Positions 43,261 to 55,427 of a stretch of 64,000 nucleotides of DNA are shown one piece after another. The DNA is taken from positions 1 through 64,000 of the forward strand of contig DF241511.1 in the NCBI GenBank assembly GCA_000507305.1, in the 5' to 3' direction. The notes below the pieces were generated by a model. That model was given only the letters and a program-made list of their open reading frames with translations. It had not been told where the DNA came from and did not search any database. Position 1 is the stretch's first letter; each line of letters starts with the position of its first letter. The position numbers and the translations under genes are program-made. This DNA is from Breviolum minutum Mf 1.05b.01. Its lineage: Eukaryota > Sar > Dinophyceae > Suessiales > Symbiodiniaceae.

Positions 43261-43364
43261 CATTTCCTTCCCCCTTTTTTCCTGCAACTTTCGATCAAAG
43301 CCATCGAGTTGACGCTGCACTTTGCCGTGATTTTCGGCTGCTTGACGTTGTAGCTCGGACACGG
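43261..43364 (-). CDS. Putative exon, coiled-coil-like
   Basis: After GTGGGCTTAG the strand reads VSELQRQAAENHGKVQRQLD then GFDRKLQEKRGKEM, ending ATG|GTGAAA. A strong heptad pattern over about 34 residues. Confidence 0.6.
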
Positions 43365-44139
43365 CTAAGCCCACACGTAACCTCGGGAAGATGTGGGAAA
43401 AAAATGCTGGCGAAAATGGGGCTGGAAAGGTAGAAATGGATGAATTGATACCAACAAGTTGGGAAAAGCGAGATGAAATTTTGTTGAACAAACACATTTT
43501 GTTGGTAGTTTTGATGACTTTGAAGGGATGGATGTAAAGGAGATAATTTCTGGGAAGGGATGAGAATTCTTTGTGACAAAATCGGTGAATGATAAAGTGA
43601 TTGGAAGTGTATCGTTGTGTAGAAAAACCATCCTGAAGCAAATAGAACCAACCTATCTTCTACAATTTACAAACCGTTCTCTTCATTTTTCTCAACGGGA
43701 CCATACCCGCTAAGCTTGACCCGAGCTTTGATTGCTCGATGGTCTTCCCCCTTCCGCGATGATTTACTCATGGTAGAAAACCTAGCTTACACATCACCTT
43801 GAAACTAACTTGATGGATCATCGTTTGCAGAAAAGCTATCATGAGAAGCTGGTTCAAAAAAAAACCTCAAAATGATGGATGGAACACCCCTCGGGCCCTC
43901 AAAAACATCCGCAGTATTTCAAGTTCAGAAGTGAGCCGCTTCAAGGGTTGCCATCTAACGACCTTGGCATTGCCTGATGTCAGTTTTGAAGGAAGGTGAT
44001 CTATACATCCCACATGTAATGCCATGTGCAAAGCCAAATGCTGATCTACATCTGCAAACTGTTTGGATAAAGCAAAAATTGAGGTTTATTTGAGGGCAAA
44101 TTCACTCGGCAAAATTCAATCATTATGATGACAACCCAC

Positions 44140-44240
44140 CCAGCCCTGACCCTGACTGAGCGCCCTTGCTCAGAAGGATGTTGGCGCGGAGTCCTCTCAG
44201 TGTCTCACCCGCCCGGGGTTTCCCAGTTCCGGACATGTTT
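44140..44240 (-). CDS. Putative exon
   Basis: After ACCTTTTAG the strand reads NMSGTGKPRAGETLRGLRAN then ILLSKGAQSGSGL, ending CTGG|GTGGGT. GC-richer than the flanks. Confidence 0.45.
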
Positions 44241-45120
44241 CTAAAAGGTTGAGATACAGGGTATGAGTAGTTACATATTGCAATCCTATACTTGTAGCTA
44301 CTAAGCTACTATAACTCGGAAGGGTTACCATGGTTACAAGGATTTCCAATCAGTATTACTTGTTTCCATCATTTCAAGAGTGCTTCCTCATGTGATTGCA
44401 GCTACCTTCAGCCAAAGTAAACTTTATTGGACTCTTGGAAGAACTCCTCCCTAAAATGCGGAAGCTGTGAACCGGGAATGGATTGTTGTTGCTAATGCAT
44501 TGGGTATCAAAGACTACGTATTGCATATGTCACCGTGGGCAGCCGAATCTATAATATAATATAAGTGTTTCGGAGGTTCACTCTCCCAGAGATAATTGAA
44601 GAGAGTTCTTTTTTGAAAAGAGATACCATTCTGTAAAGGAAAAGTAATGTTTCAGCTCCCCATTGCAAGAAATTCGGAAGCTCTTCCAAGCGTGCCTTTT
44701 TGCTTCATCATGTTTGAAAAAAAGAACCAACTGCTGAATCAACTTAGTTGCACGGTTCTACTGGATCTAACTATACAGCTTCACCAAAGGTAAGTATCTC
44801 AAACTGATGGTTCAATCCAACCAGACCCGGGATTGAAACGTCACAGGATCCGCTGCTGCTCTTGGCTATGACACTCCATTTTAAGGGATGATTCAACGCT
44901 GGCTTAAACACAAAAGGCCTCAAGAACTTATCAATGCTAGTTTGGTGCTTTCAACGCCCATTTGGAACATGTAACATATATCTTAACTTGGATTCATTCC
45001 CACCAAGTAGGTCTCAAAAACAAGAAACCTGTCAATAACCGGCCAACGCTCCTATACGTACTTATTTCTTGAAAAAAACAGGATTTGTTTCCAAGTCGGA
45101 ACTTTCACTCAACAGTTTCC

Positions 45121-45228
45121 TTGTTGGTGGTTTCAACACATTTGAAAAAATATTCAACTTGGATCATCTCCTCAACTAGGGGCAAAAAAAACAACATATA
45201 TAACATGTTTTCAAACCACCACCTACAG
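45121..45228. repeat. TIR element, family C
   Basis: TTGTTGGTGGTTTCAACAC at the left pairs with TTTCAAACCACCACCTAC at the right. The internal block is ATCATCTCCTCAACTAGGGG. Confidence 0.75.
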
Positions 45229-45317
45229 TAGTTTCCCAAGTAGAACTTTCTTTCAACCAAAGTTGAATGTTCCTTTCTGGAAAAACATCTCCACGATTTT
45301 CAAACATATATCACCAC

Positions 45318-45366
45318 CTCGGTGATGTCATGGCTGTCTCTGGCATCCATGAATTCAGTAAAGGTC
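45318..45366 (-). CDS. Putative 49-bp exon
   Basis: Open frame TFTEFMDARDSHDITE after GCCGGGAG and before a GAG|GTGGTG donor. Confidence 0.4.
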
Positions 45367-46477
45367 CTCCCGGCAGCTTTCGTTTGGAAGCACAACCAAA
45401 GATTTCCTTTGGGGGTGAACAAAAATCAAACAACTTTATGTGGGGAGGGGGGTGGGTCCAAATGTGGATATATTTTTCTTTACAAATCATTTACCTAATC
45501 CCCTCCACCCCGTATTTCATGTATAAAAGGGCCGGTGAAGAAAAAACAAAACACTTCATGGTCTTTGGGAAACGCGCCGGCCTACTCAAACAGCTCAACA
45601 AAAAAAACTCCGCCGAAAACATATACCAAACTTGTGTGAACAGAAGTGAAATACTTACATGACTGGATGATCCCTTGAACCACTATTAAAAAGCCTAGCG
45701 TGGAACAACACCTTAGAGGATCTTAGGTGCAAAAAAATCCAAGGTTCGGTGGGTCGTCTCATACGGCTTATGTAGAAACCAATGAACGTAATCTGTAGTG
45801 GCTTACTTGAGCCATCAACTTTCCTAGGCTATACCGTGTATTGTCCATGCGCTGTGTTTTTGTCACCTTTTGGTTTTTTGCTGCTAAAATCACATGGACA
45901 GCAATTTTTCAGGGCTCATCATGTAGATTTCAATAGCTTCATCAAATGAGTTGGATACTGCTTTTGCGAATTAGAAGTGAACATCTGACATGTAGCTCAA
46001 TAGTTCCGACCTTGAGACCCAGGTTTTAAGCCCTAAAGTTATGAGTTACAACTTATATATAGCCTATAGCCCCTAAAAGTAAAGGTTGTGGGTTCCCATG
46101 GTATGCATTGGCTTAACATGCACTCCTGAGGCTGTCTGAAAATAGTTTTGCTGTGGGCTGCTAGCCATGTTGACTTGAAAGGCTCAGTATCCCAAGTTAT
46201 CTGCTAATAGATTCTCATCATCAACTAATGGTGTTATATTGGAAGTGCCTCCTCGAAACAAATGTGTAGTATATAAACACACAATATCTACATATTGAAC
46301 AGGACAAACATACATGTATCAATAAAATCAGTATATTGCAATATATTGCATCCGTGTGTATGTACAATAAAGCATTTCTACGTTGATTCAAAACTTCACT
46401 TTCGAAGGTAAGGCTTTGGTAAGGCTGTGTCATGGTAAATATATCAAAGATTTTTTTGTGTATATATTCATCTGCAA

Positions 46478-46696
46478 TCATCCTGTCAAACGGAACCCTG
46501 CACCATTTTCTGTTCTCCAGCCATCCAACTTCTGCAGTTGAATGGTATTGTTTTTCTTCACTAGGGTTGTAAGCTGTTGCATCTTGTAGCCCACGAGGTT
46601 CTGCTTGATGGCAAGGTTTTTCACAAGCTTTCCACCCCCACGATTGCGGATATGAACTGTGATGATATCTGTTTTCTTCATCACGGACTTCATGGC
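46478..46696 (-). CDS. Putative C-terminal exon
   Basis: After AACAACCGCAG 72 codons run to TGA: AMKSVMKKTDIITVHIRNRG then GGKLVKNLAIKQNLVGYKMQ and QLTTLVKKNNTIQLQKLDGW. Basic and helical, ordinary composition, no family recognised. Confidence 0.55.
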   Translation of the reverse strand, partial: AMKSVMKKTDIITVHIRNRGGGKLVKNLAIKQNLVGYKMQQLTTLVKKNNTIQLQKLDGWRTENGAGFRLTG

Positions 46697-46709
46697 CTGC
46701 GGTTGTTCA

Positions 46710-46779
46710 TGAGATAGTCCTGTCCTCCATCCAATCAAGCACAAACTGCTTCACACCCACAATTGTTGAGTTGCCTTCC

Positions 46780-46830
<51 letters not shown>

Positions 46831-46870
46831 ATCTCATCTCCGTCACAGAAAAAAATAGAATCGAAGTGGT
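46710..46870 (-). CDS. Possible exon with a poly-Asp run
   Basis: The minus-strand frame reads FFCDGDEI, about 16 Asp from the ATC repeat, then LEGNSTIVGVKQFVLDWMED. It stays open on both sides of the repeat. Acidic runs do occur in real proteins. No boundary is certain, and it is one base out of frame with the exon below it. Confidence 0.4.
46782..46830. repeat. (ATC)n microsatellite
   Basis: About 16 units inside a possible exon. Confidence 0.9.
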
Positions 46871-47409
46871 GCAGGATTTTAGGGGTCTTCATATTGAAAC
46901 CCCAAAAAATGCACACTTTTGTTCGGGCAAATCCTTAAAAATAACCGTACATTTGCCTGCATTTTTTGTTCCCTATGGATATCGAATCGCACCATTTGAG
47001 ACATATCTTGTACCCAGGAAAAGGATGACAGTGGCAAATTAAGGTTTAGGTTGAATTGTAATGTCATCCTGGTGGTGACTGGAATCCTGGCAACCAGCAC
47101 CTCACCTCTATGCGTCATGGCTCCGGAAGCTCGAAAATGCCTTGGAGAATTTCTTCCAAGAATTGTTTGGTGTAAAACCAAAGATCCAAAGGTATTTGGG
47201 AGAAAAAAGTATTAAATATCATGTATACATAAAATGTACAATATATATATAATCATTTACATGATCTGTTATATGGAATTGCTTATGTGATCTTGTAGAT
47301 ATACTTGATTGGCCAGCTCCACTTGGTTGAAAATAGATGAAACAAGAATTTGGCAATTTTCATAGTTGAAGCTAAGCTTTTGCGAAACTGAAGATCTAAC
47401 AACACTTAC

Positions 47410-47514
47410 ACTCCTTAAAACTAATAATATAGCCCCTAAAAGTGTTGGTTTCCAATAGGAATCTCCTTTTCCAGAGGTCTATTTTCAGGGGCTATGTTCA
47501 TTTCAAGGAGGGTA
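47410..47514. repeat. TIR element, family B
   Basis: CTCCTTAAAACTAATAATAT at the left pairs with GGCTATGTTCATTTCAAGGA at the right. Confidence 0.7.
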
Positions 47515-47645
47515 ATATCGATTTGAAATACTTGCTGTCGTTGTCACACATGTGACCACCTACATTTGACATCATGTGGCAACCACAAATGATACCATCA
47601 TGGAACTGGAACCATGATCCTTTTAAGCAAACATGAACACATTTC

Positions 47646-47897
47646 AACAACAACAACGACAACAACGACAGCGAGGACAACGAGGACAACGAGGACAACG
47701 AGGACAACGAGGACAACGAGGACAACGACGACAACGACGACAACGACAACAACGACGACAACGACGACAACAACGACAACAACGACAACAACGACGACAA
47801 CAACAACGACAACGACAACGAAGACGACAACGACAACAACGACAGCAACACCGACAACAACACCAACACCAACAACGACGACGACAACAACAACCAT
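47646..47897. repeat. CAA/CGA-type compound trinucleotide tract
   Basis: About 250 bases of CAACGA, GACAACGAG and ACAACA units. All frames give low-complexity peptides (poly-Thr, Gln/Arg, Ser/Leu, poly-Val), so no gene is called inside it. Confidence 0.9.
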
Positions 47898-47965
47898 AAG
47901 AAAATGATACTACAACTTGAATCAGGACCTTTAAAAAAACACATATCTACCTGACACACACACAC

Positions 47966-48028
47966 CTGGGTTTCCAAACGTTGCAGGGCTTGTAGATCGG
48001 CCCGTAGTATTGGGAGATGTTGTGCTTT
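47966..48028 (-). CDS. Putative 63-bp exon, coiled-coil-like
   Basis: CTCCCGCAG | KAQHLPILRADLQALQRLET Q | GTGTGT. 21 whole codons, both boundaries good. Confidence 0.6.
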
Positions 48029-48079
48029 CTGCGGGAGATCGCCAGCAACGATTTGGTTCAAAGAAATTTGAAGCAACAA

Positions 48080-49400
48080 TTGCTAGTTGATAGACAACAT
48101 TTTGCCTTGGGTTGAATTTTTCAAAATATGGGTCATTTCGTTTCTAGGTACATAAATATCCAAAAATTCAATTAATGCAATGATCTTGTCTATCTTGTGT
48201 CAACTTCTTAGTCCTTGTAGGCATCGCATTTTTTGGCCGTAAAACTGAGAGTCTCTCGACAGAGTTTCTGTCAGGCCCACCCTTCTTCAATGCTCAGGAA
48301 GTTTAGAAGGCACGGAAACGTTTCTTAAGGGGTGGGAATTCCCATATCCATCAATTCTACGAACATGAGTTCCATACCTGCATGTTGCAATCAACAAATT
48401 ACCTTACCAAAGAAAAAGTAAGGTTGGTGAAGATTGATGAAGATTACCACGAACCTTCCAAATAATGATCAAAAACATCCAAAAAACGTATCTTGAAGGT
48501 GAACAAAAAAGGCAAGTAACAATGCGAAAAAAATACCAAAAGCTCCCTTTCAACCCCTTTCACATCAATGGATTGCCCAACCTAAGCCTACTAAAAACAA
48601 AATGACTCACAGTCTTTGCCTTTCATTTCCGCCATCGAGGCGCCCCGGGCTCAAGGGGGTCCAAAGAAGATGATCTTAGGTAAAACCAAGGGATCAAATC
48701 TGATTATATCTTTTGGTTGCACCACCGAACTGCAACTAGATACACAACAAATATGTACATATAACAAATAAACCCCAAACCAGAATAAAATGCGGACCAA
48801 ATCGTGTACTTCTGCTTCGTCAACTAAACTACCACATCTGAGACTGTATAGCCATCGAGCTCACTAAAGAGATGATCGCGATAGATTTTGCAATTCGGAG
48901 TCAGAATAACACCCAAATTCGTAAACTACCAAACTTGTTTTTTCCGCAAATCATGTTCTTTGGTTGTAGAAAAAAACCTGGGCAATAGATGTATGGAGGT
49001 TTGATGTGTTGACCCACTTTAGCTATCCATTTTCACATCAAGCTGTTAAAAAATACTAGTAATGTTAAAGAAGAAAAGACACAGCAGTTCGCAATGCATC
49101 CAGGTTTTAAGGGATTTCACTGAGTTTTACTAACAACTTTTTTTGCTGGTTTTTGAGGAACCTACAGGAACAAATGTTTGAAAGCTGGGGTTCTAAAAAC
49201 TAACAACTGAGTTTACAGGAAGGTTCATTAGAATTCACTGAATGTTATTTTTCCTCACATGGATCAACCTCAAATTCACCATGCTTTGAGCCAAAGTTCC
49301 TCGCCAACATTGATCCTGGAAAGGTCAATGTTATTGTGATGTTCGTTGGAACGGTTGGTTTCATCATCCTGAAAGAACACGTTGGGAGGAGTTCCTATCC
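48080..49400. other. Stretch without a recognised gene
   Basis: AT-rich. A possible mini-exon (MAEMKGKD followed by GTGAGT, minus strand, about 48613-48637) is the only signal. Confidence 0.35.
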
Positions 49401-49407
49401 TTTAACA

Positions 49408-49438
49408 CCACCACCAGCAACAACAACAACAACAACAC
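49408..49438. repeat. (CAA)n / (CAC)n microsatellite
   Basis: Three CAC units then about seven CAA units. Confidence 0.85.
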
Positions 49439-49854
49439 GTTTCTATGTAGTCCTTGCAAGCGGTCTTGTAACGTCCCATCTTTCAAAAGGTTATGTTTGA
49501 AGCACTTCGTCAGTATCATTACTAACCTCCAAAGACACTCTGCATTTTTCCAATAAAACCCTCTTGGTGGTTTGATTACAATTGAGATCAACCTAGGTAT
49601 TAAAATCTGCACACACATCCACGTTGAACATCAACCACAAAATTGACGTGCACGGATTCGCATCGCATTGAAGTATCCACCAGGATTTGGAATGTTTGGA
49701 TATGTTACGGTACTATGAATTCATACCTCCAAAACAAACACCAACAAAGCATCAAAACATCAGTTAATAGTATGACTATTAAATACCCCTCCCAATTTGT
49801 TCATGGTAAATGGATGTCCAGAAATGGATGTCCACCATCATAATTCCCCCACTT

Positions 49855-49951
49855 CGCTCCGTTCCGCGGATAGCTATTTTTTGGGCCGGTCCAGACAGTC
49901 GATTCGGTCCCCAGTCAAATCTGGTCTTGGCTAACTTGTCGAGTGTATTGC
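49855..49951 (-). CDS. Putative exon
   Basis: After GTGTTTCAAG the strand reads NTLDKLAKTRFDWGPNRLSG then PAQKIAIRGTERSG. GC-richer than the flanks, one frame open, edges approximate. Confidence 0.45.
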
Positions 49952-50100
49952 CTTGAAACACACACCTTCATGAATGGTAGATTTGAAATGTATAGATTTA
50001 CCTGCAAAATAAAAGGACCTCTACAGCACTAAAGCATTTTATAAATGTGGCACTTCTCTACCGGGCTTACAATCATCGCATTTTTCACATATCGATTTTT

Positions 50101-50115
50101 CCCCCCCCCCCCCCC
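50101..50115. repeat. Poly-C tract
   Basis: Fifteen C in a row. On the minus strand it follows a short open segment (RSVSEDLSRRAAISHIHS, about 50116-50174) that may be an exon. Confidence 0.9.
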
Positions 50116-50520
50116 AGAGTGTATATGGGAGATGGCGGCCCTGCGCGACAGGTCTTCGGAAACAGATCGAGCTACGTTTTGTTTTGGCGCGCTTTCCGGG
50201 TGGTGGCTGTGTTTTGTTGTCAAACCATTAATCTTGTTAGCAACAAGCTGTGTAGGACTGAAGCTTGTCAACTGTCAAATGAAATCAAATCTGTGGAAGT
50301 ACTGCTAGACCTACATGATGTATTGTTAAATAAAAATTCAAGTTCTGAAAAACCAATCAAACATGTTACTGTATCCGTAGCTCATCAAATTTCTGCTTGG
50401 TGTTTGATTCAATGTCATGTACTTCCACTTTGTCATGGTGTCACATCGCAAGCACCAGCACCTTTGTCATCGATGTAGACTTGGAATCCCACCTGCGTGG
50501 ACCCAGAAGGATCCAATAGT

Positions 50521-50617
50521 CCATAGGATCCAGGTATGGTTTTTTTCCCTACATTTACCATAAAAAGTCAACCAAATGAAAGTAAATATACAGTACCGTA
50601 TACATGGATCTTATGGG
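50521..50617. repeat. TIR element, family E
   Basis: CCATAGGATCCAGGTATGGT at the left is inverted at the right (ACATGGATCTTATGGG). Confidence 0.7.
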
Positions 50618-50652
50618 CAATCCAATTCATAATCCCAACTGATCGAATCCAT

Positions 50653-50759
50653 ACCCTCCAGGCAACTAACATATCCCAGGCGGGTATCACACGTGGGGAA
50701 TAGGAAAATCATCTTCCAAAGTACCTTCAAAAGGGGATATCTTAGTTTCCAAGAGGGTG
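50653..50759. repeat. TIR element, family B (variant)
   Basis: ACCCTCCAGGCAACTAACAT at the left pairs with GGATATCTTAGTTTCCAAGA at the right. Confidence 0.65.
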
Positions 50760-50850
50760 ATCCCAAATACTTCACCTGATACAAAATCAACAGGTTCGCC
50801 GGTTCATCACCAGGCAGACTTTAGATATGTACAACGGGTATGATATGATA

Positions 50851-50960
50851 GCCTCCCTGAAACAAACAGCAAAGCACCTGAAACACTGGGGCTGGTTCAA
50901 ATGAACTTACTTGTGGGTTTCGGCCTCCTCGCAGGTGCTATGTTAGTTTCAGGGAGGGCT
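50851..50960. repeat. TIR element, family B
   Basis: GCCTCCCTGAAACAAACAGC at the left pairs with CTATGTTAGTTTCAGGGAGG at the right. Confidence 0.75.
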
Positions 50961-51723
50961 ATCCAATACAATGTACAAAATTTAGTCCAGAAACCCCAGT
51001 ACCTTTTTTCCATACATAATCAATTGCAAAGATTCTCAAAATTCATTCAATTGAACAACTTTATCTACTACTACCCCTTGATTGTTCGGGTGAGCTTCTA
51101 ATCACTTCCCAGCAGTATTGCAAATCATGGGCTCCAAAAAAAAATGCACATCTTTTTGTCAGAGATGAAAGTTGACACGTTTGACATCATCAAACTATTA
51201 TCATCACTGGATGCTGAATCGGTGTGCTTCACACCCAAATGGTGCCAACGAGGAACAGCAAGCCATACTTTCATCAAAGGATTCAGGTACCTAATTTGAA
51301 GGTACTGTACCTTATGTTTGGCTGTTTCAGGGGTGGGGATTCCGTTACATAAGCCGTATCCATACAGCTTATATGGGTGTGGCTTTCTTCATTTTTAGGT
51401 ACCAACGACATGTTTGGTGACACTTTGATCAGTGGAGCATCCCACGTCACTTCTGAAGGACTGGTAGATCGCCAGGAGAACACCTAAAAAAAGGGTTTAG
51501 TTATGGTTTATGAACCACCATTGCCTCTCAAAAAAACTTCTGTTTCTCCAGGTGAATTCTTTTTTGGGGGAGCACAGTAGTGTTCAAATTCCTGAATGAA
51601 AATACACTCCATGATCAACTCAAACAAACACGAATTCAACTCCCATAATTGTAATAGGTACATAACATCAACAGGTGGTTACGTTACAAGACTCTTTGGA
51701 ACCCGAGTTCAGCGCCATGGGAC

Positions 51724-51801
51724 CTTGGTGCCCTGCATGGGATTGACGTTGGGCGCTACGTCCGCCTTACGAAAGTAGAGCAAGGTGTCCTCCGCCGGCA
51801 T
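51724..51801 (-). CDS. Putative first coding exon
   Basis: An ATG with an upstream in-frame stop opens MPAEDTLLYFRKADVAPNVN then PMQGTK, ending AAG|GTCCCA. The upstream stop and ATG fit a 5' coding exon, but an internal exon starting later is possible. Confidence 0.4.
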
Positions 51802-52365
51802 GGCGGTTGTCGCGGTGGCGTGCCGTGTTCACCGGTGGTTTCAGCGTTGGTAGCTAGACCAAAGGGGTTCAACAAAAAGGTGGCTGTTAAACCCCAACAT
51901 GAAATTTGGGGTGGTGCCCTTGCATACAAGAGTTTTTTGATGGACAGAGTGTTTATCAAACTCTAGCCCGGCAGTTGAGAAGTGGCAAACCGTTTCAACG
52001 TCAGATGCACAATTTTGAATCTTTTACATTGTGATTTGCCCTCGATAAAAACGAGCCCATTTTGTCACCCAACAAAAAAAATACAGAAAATTCATCCTCT
52101 CCATATGTGCTTTCGTTGAAGATCGGGTTATGTTATGTTTCCAGAATTTCCATCTCTTTGAACTGGTCCAGGGATTTCTGAACCATCAAGGGGGTCATTA
52201 TACGAAACCAACCCAAACAATGCAACAATGCACTATCATTTTCGGCAAATCCTTCACAAAATTACCATAACATTTCCATCAAATTTGATTTCTCACCTAA
52301 AAATGGGTGCCATCTTAATGATCCCACCATCAACCGCGGTGCTTTTTGGTTGCAAAAAAAAGAAC

Positions 52366-52443
52366 GCCCAAGGCCGTTGCCTCGCCGATGCGCTTGCCCC
52401 GTTGCCGTGCGGCTTCGGCTTGCTCCGACAACTTGGCAACCAC
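52366..52443 (-). CDS. Putative exon, coiled-coil-like
   Basis: After TGGCTGGGAG the strand reads VVAKLSEQAEAARQRGKRIG then EATALG, ending GGC|GTTCTT. 26 codons with Ala/Glu/Arg heptads, GC-rich. Confidence 0.5.
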
Positions 52444-52499
52444 CTCCCAGCCAACGAAAAAAAAACAAAAAAAACCTGGCCTTGCTTTCCATTGTACTG

Positions 52500-53980
52500 G
52501 TTGTTTAATAGGAATCCTTCTAATGGTTTATCATAATCCCTTTTATAGCTGGATAGTACGATCCCTCTATAATCCCTATATATATAACAGGTTGCTTAAT
52601 AGGGATTTCTATAATGGGATAAAATAAACCCCACAACAAAGGGTAATATAAACCTCTATATGCCCTGAACTACCGAGTTTTTTTCATTGCTCACCTGAAT
52701 TGGATATATATTAATATATATATATCTCCTGCAAGTCCACTAGACGATTCAAAGAACAGTCCCCTACAATTGTTGATTATGAACTCTTACTAAGACCATA
52801 GTCTTACAAAAAAAACTTCAATCAACAGTCTTTGCACTTCCAGTGTATATATACATACGTATCCATACATTACTTGTACAGTAATGTGTTCAAACTTCGC
52901 TTGTAATTGACATTCCCTATATACTACAGCTTACAATAGCGTTATGACTTATGTTTTGGCATTGCAGAAATATCAATTTTGCATGTATTTTCCTATCCAA
53001 ATATCCTCGTGAAGATTCGGATGGGGTTCCAACCATCCGCATTGAAGCAATACATGGAAAGCAATGTCATCAAATTCTTGGTACCTTCTACGATCAACCA
53101 TTTTCACATCGAGCAAAAAACCACCGATAATTAGATGGTCTCAAGCTATCCATCCTATCCAGGAAAAAACATGGAAGGTTTCAACATCAACAGGTTGGAA
53201 GCGATATCCTGATATCCCAACAAAAAAAAATACGACTGGAATATAGGCCTTACAAACCGTACCGTACTTATAAGTAACTCCATCTTTCCTTCAAAATCCT
53301 CTCACGTTTCAATCTTACAATTGCACAAAAACCTTTGAAACATCTCCAAACGGTTGACTGACTTGAACCTTTTCTTTTCATTTAGAAAAGGACCCAACAT
53401 CAACATCAACAAAGAGATTGACTCCACCGAACCTCCCCCAGTGCAAACTGGTGCCTTTTCAGGTAAAATGGTGGATGGCTCAGGACGTATAAAACCATAA
53501 CCTTGCCTTGCAACAACAGCCCGTGGGACATTGGTGATATCCTAAGCAATGGGTTGGTGGCAAAAAAAAACGGCAAATCCAACCCACAAAAACACCATAT
53601 CCATATCAGTGAATTAATCCCCCCTGACCATAACCATATCACCTAGAATTCAAACGACCCATATTTTGGAAGATTTGCGCCATAAAAATTGGTGCCGGTC
53701 AACCCGCAAAGGTTGCGTAGTTATCATATGTTATAACCATAACCCTATTTACAACTGGTAGGGGCTCACCGTGTAAGATGTGTAAGATACTTTCAAAATA
53801 TGTAAAACAACAAGGCTTCATAATCTTCTGCGCGCGCAACGGAAAGGAATCCAAAAAGCAACAACACAACTGCCATGTTTTCAGCTTCCCGTGTGAGATG
53901 CAAACGACCATAAACTTTGAGGCAAATCTGAAAAATCAAAAGAGAGAGGCCCACTTTGACTGCTGTCACTGTTCACTTCA
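52500..53980. other. Stretch without a recognised gene
   Basis: AT-rich. Several open frames on both strands lack splice-like edges and familiar motifs. Confidence 0.4.
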
Positions 53981-53988
53981 TTTTTTTT
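53981..53988 (-). other. A8 run downstream of the GT47 gene
   Basis: Eight A on the minus strand, about 55 bases after the stop. A possible remnant of a poly(A) tail if the gene was retroposed. Short enough to be chance. Confidence 0.3.
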
Positions 53989-54040
53989 GCTGCTGCACTG
54001 ATGAATCTTCTCTATCCTATCTACTCAAAAATCTTGCCAC

Positions 54041-55363
54041 TCAAAAACCCTTCGGGGTTTCTGGCAGTTTCTGACATCGCAAGTCACTTCCACCATCCTT
54101 CATGAACAGTGAAATCTGGTTCAGCACGCCTTCATATGTGAAATGAGTTGCTTTGAGTGAGCGAATTCGCTCTTCCATCCGCTCCAACTCTTGGAAATCC
54201 ATATCATTGATCTTCTTCAGGAGATTGGGCAAACCCTCTAAATCAGTGCTGAAACCAATTTTCTTGTACAAATCTGGATATGGGAGCCAAGGTATGTCAT
54301 AATAGACGTGAATTGGAATCAAACCGAGATTCAGCATTTCGTAGAGACGGTATGAAGTGCGACCCCAGCCGCGAGGGCACAAACTGACCTTTGAATTGGC
54401 AGCGAGTTGCGTATATACATCCATTGGTTCTTCCCCATCAGGCATATCACACTTCACACCGAGGCTCTTGCATGTCTCATCCACCATTTTGTGCATCCTC
54501 GTCCTGAAACCGTTGTTGTCTCTTTCGTAACTTCCCAGGAAGGATACTAACAAATCCCGCTTCGCCATGGGTTTGAAGACCGATCCCTTCAAAAGCTTGA
54601 GCTCTCTCAATAAATGCGGGATAGGCACGTGTCCATAGCCCGCAGGACTCACAACCAACACATTGGGCATTGTTTTCATGATCTCCAGCCTCTTGGCAAA
54701 ACGGTGGTTGGACAATTTGAATTGCCGGCCCACCAGGCCTCCAGCGAATTGGGAAATGGTGATGTATGCAACATCTGGCCTCAAACTATTCTGCAATGTT
54801 TGAAGCATCTTGTCATATTCTAAGAAGTCAGTGTGCAAAAGATCATTCCATGGCATGAAGATGGGAATAAAAGGTCCAAAGTCCTCAGCCAAACGCTTTC
54901 TGGACTTCTTTCCGGAGCGATTCTGCGACATAAAGCCAGTGCTGATCCACTGATTCTCAATCCACGGACCACAGTATCCTTGGTAACAGTATTTGAGACC
55001 AGGGAACTCAAGCCATGGGGCTAGCTCTTTGTGCAATGCTTCAAAGTGTTCTTCTGCATCTTTTGGATATTTCAATGTCTGGAGGTTCGGGGTGGTCAAT
55101 CGAAGGCATTGCATCACTGGTTCCATGTCGATATCTTTCACCACTTGTGCATCAACCATAGTTGTCAAATTCACCTTGTCATGAACGCCACCGTGTTGCA
55201 GTAGGTTTACTGGGTCTTCATGATCTTCGCATGCCAGTTCACCATTGGCAACTGCGGAGCACCACAACACAGAAAACACGCATATCATGTATTTGCTAGA
55301 GAGTACGGTGGATCCGTGAATTGGAAAATGGGATCCGGTACTCAATCGCTGGCGTCCGGACAT
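54041..55363 (-). CDS. Exostosin-like (GT47) glycosyltransferase, single exon
   Basis: 440 residues from ATG to TGA without interruption. Residues 26-41 (MICVFSVLWCSAVANG) form a short hydrophobic segment, a signal peptide or type II anchor, preceded by 25 polar residues. M26 could be an alternative start. Residues about 160-420 are exostosin-like: FIPIFMPWNDLL, then VVSPAGYGH, then KRDLLVSFLGSYERDN. The family hallmark is VSLCPRGWGRTSYRLYEMLN with LGLIPIHVYYD (326-356), the C-terminal sugar-nucleotide part. GT47 enzymes add sugars such as glucuronic acid, galactose or xylose in the Golgi; the donor here is not predictable. A degenerate spliced-leader copy lies about 60 nt upstream and there are no introns, unlike everything around it, so it probably came from a reverse-transcribed mRNA. 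Confidence 0.85.
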   Translation of the reverse strand: MSGRQRLSTGSHFPIHGSTVLSSKYMICVFSVLWCSAVANGELACEDHEDPVNLLQHGGVHDKVNLTTMVDAQVVKDIDMEPVMQCLRLTTPNLQTLKYPKDAEEHFEALHKELAPWLEFPGLKYCYQGYCGPWIENQWISTGFMSQNRSGKKSRKRLAEDFGPFIPIFMPWNDLLHTDFLEYDKMLQTLQNSLRPDVAYITISQFAGGLVGRQFKLSNHRFAKRLEIMKTMPNVLVVSPAGYGHVPIPHLLRELKLLKGSVFKPMAKRDLLVSFLGSYERDNNGFRTRMHKMVDETCKSLGVKCDMPDGEEPMDVYTQLAANSKVSLCPRGWGRTSYRLYEMLNLGLIPIHVYYDIPWLPYPDLYKKIGFSTDLEGLPNLLKKINDMDFQELERMEERIRSLKATHFTYEGVLNQISLFMKDGGSDLRCQKLPETPKGF

Positions 55364-55427
55364 TTTTCCTCAAAGCCTCAGCCATTGGAGCAAAGACCTT
55401 CCGAAGAACCAAGCGCGTGTTTAACTG

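Noticed and set aside
47598..48079. Long poly-Thr, Gln/Arg, Ser/Leu and poly-Val frames
   Set aside because: Produced by the CAA/CGA repeat tract. Only the non-repetitive end at 47966-48028 looks like an exon.
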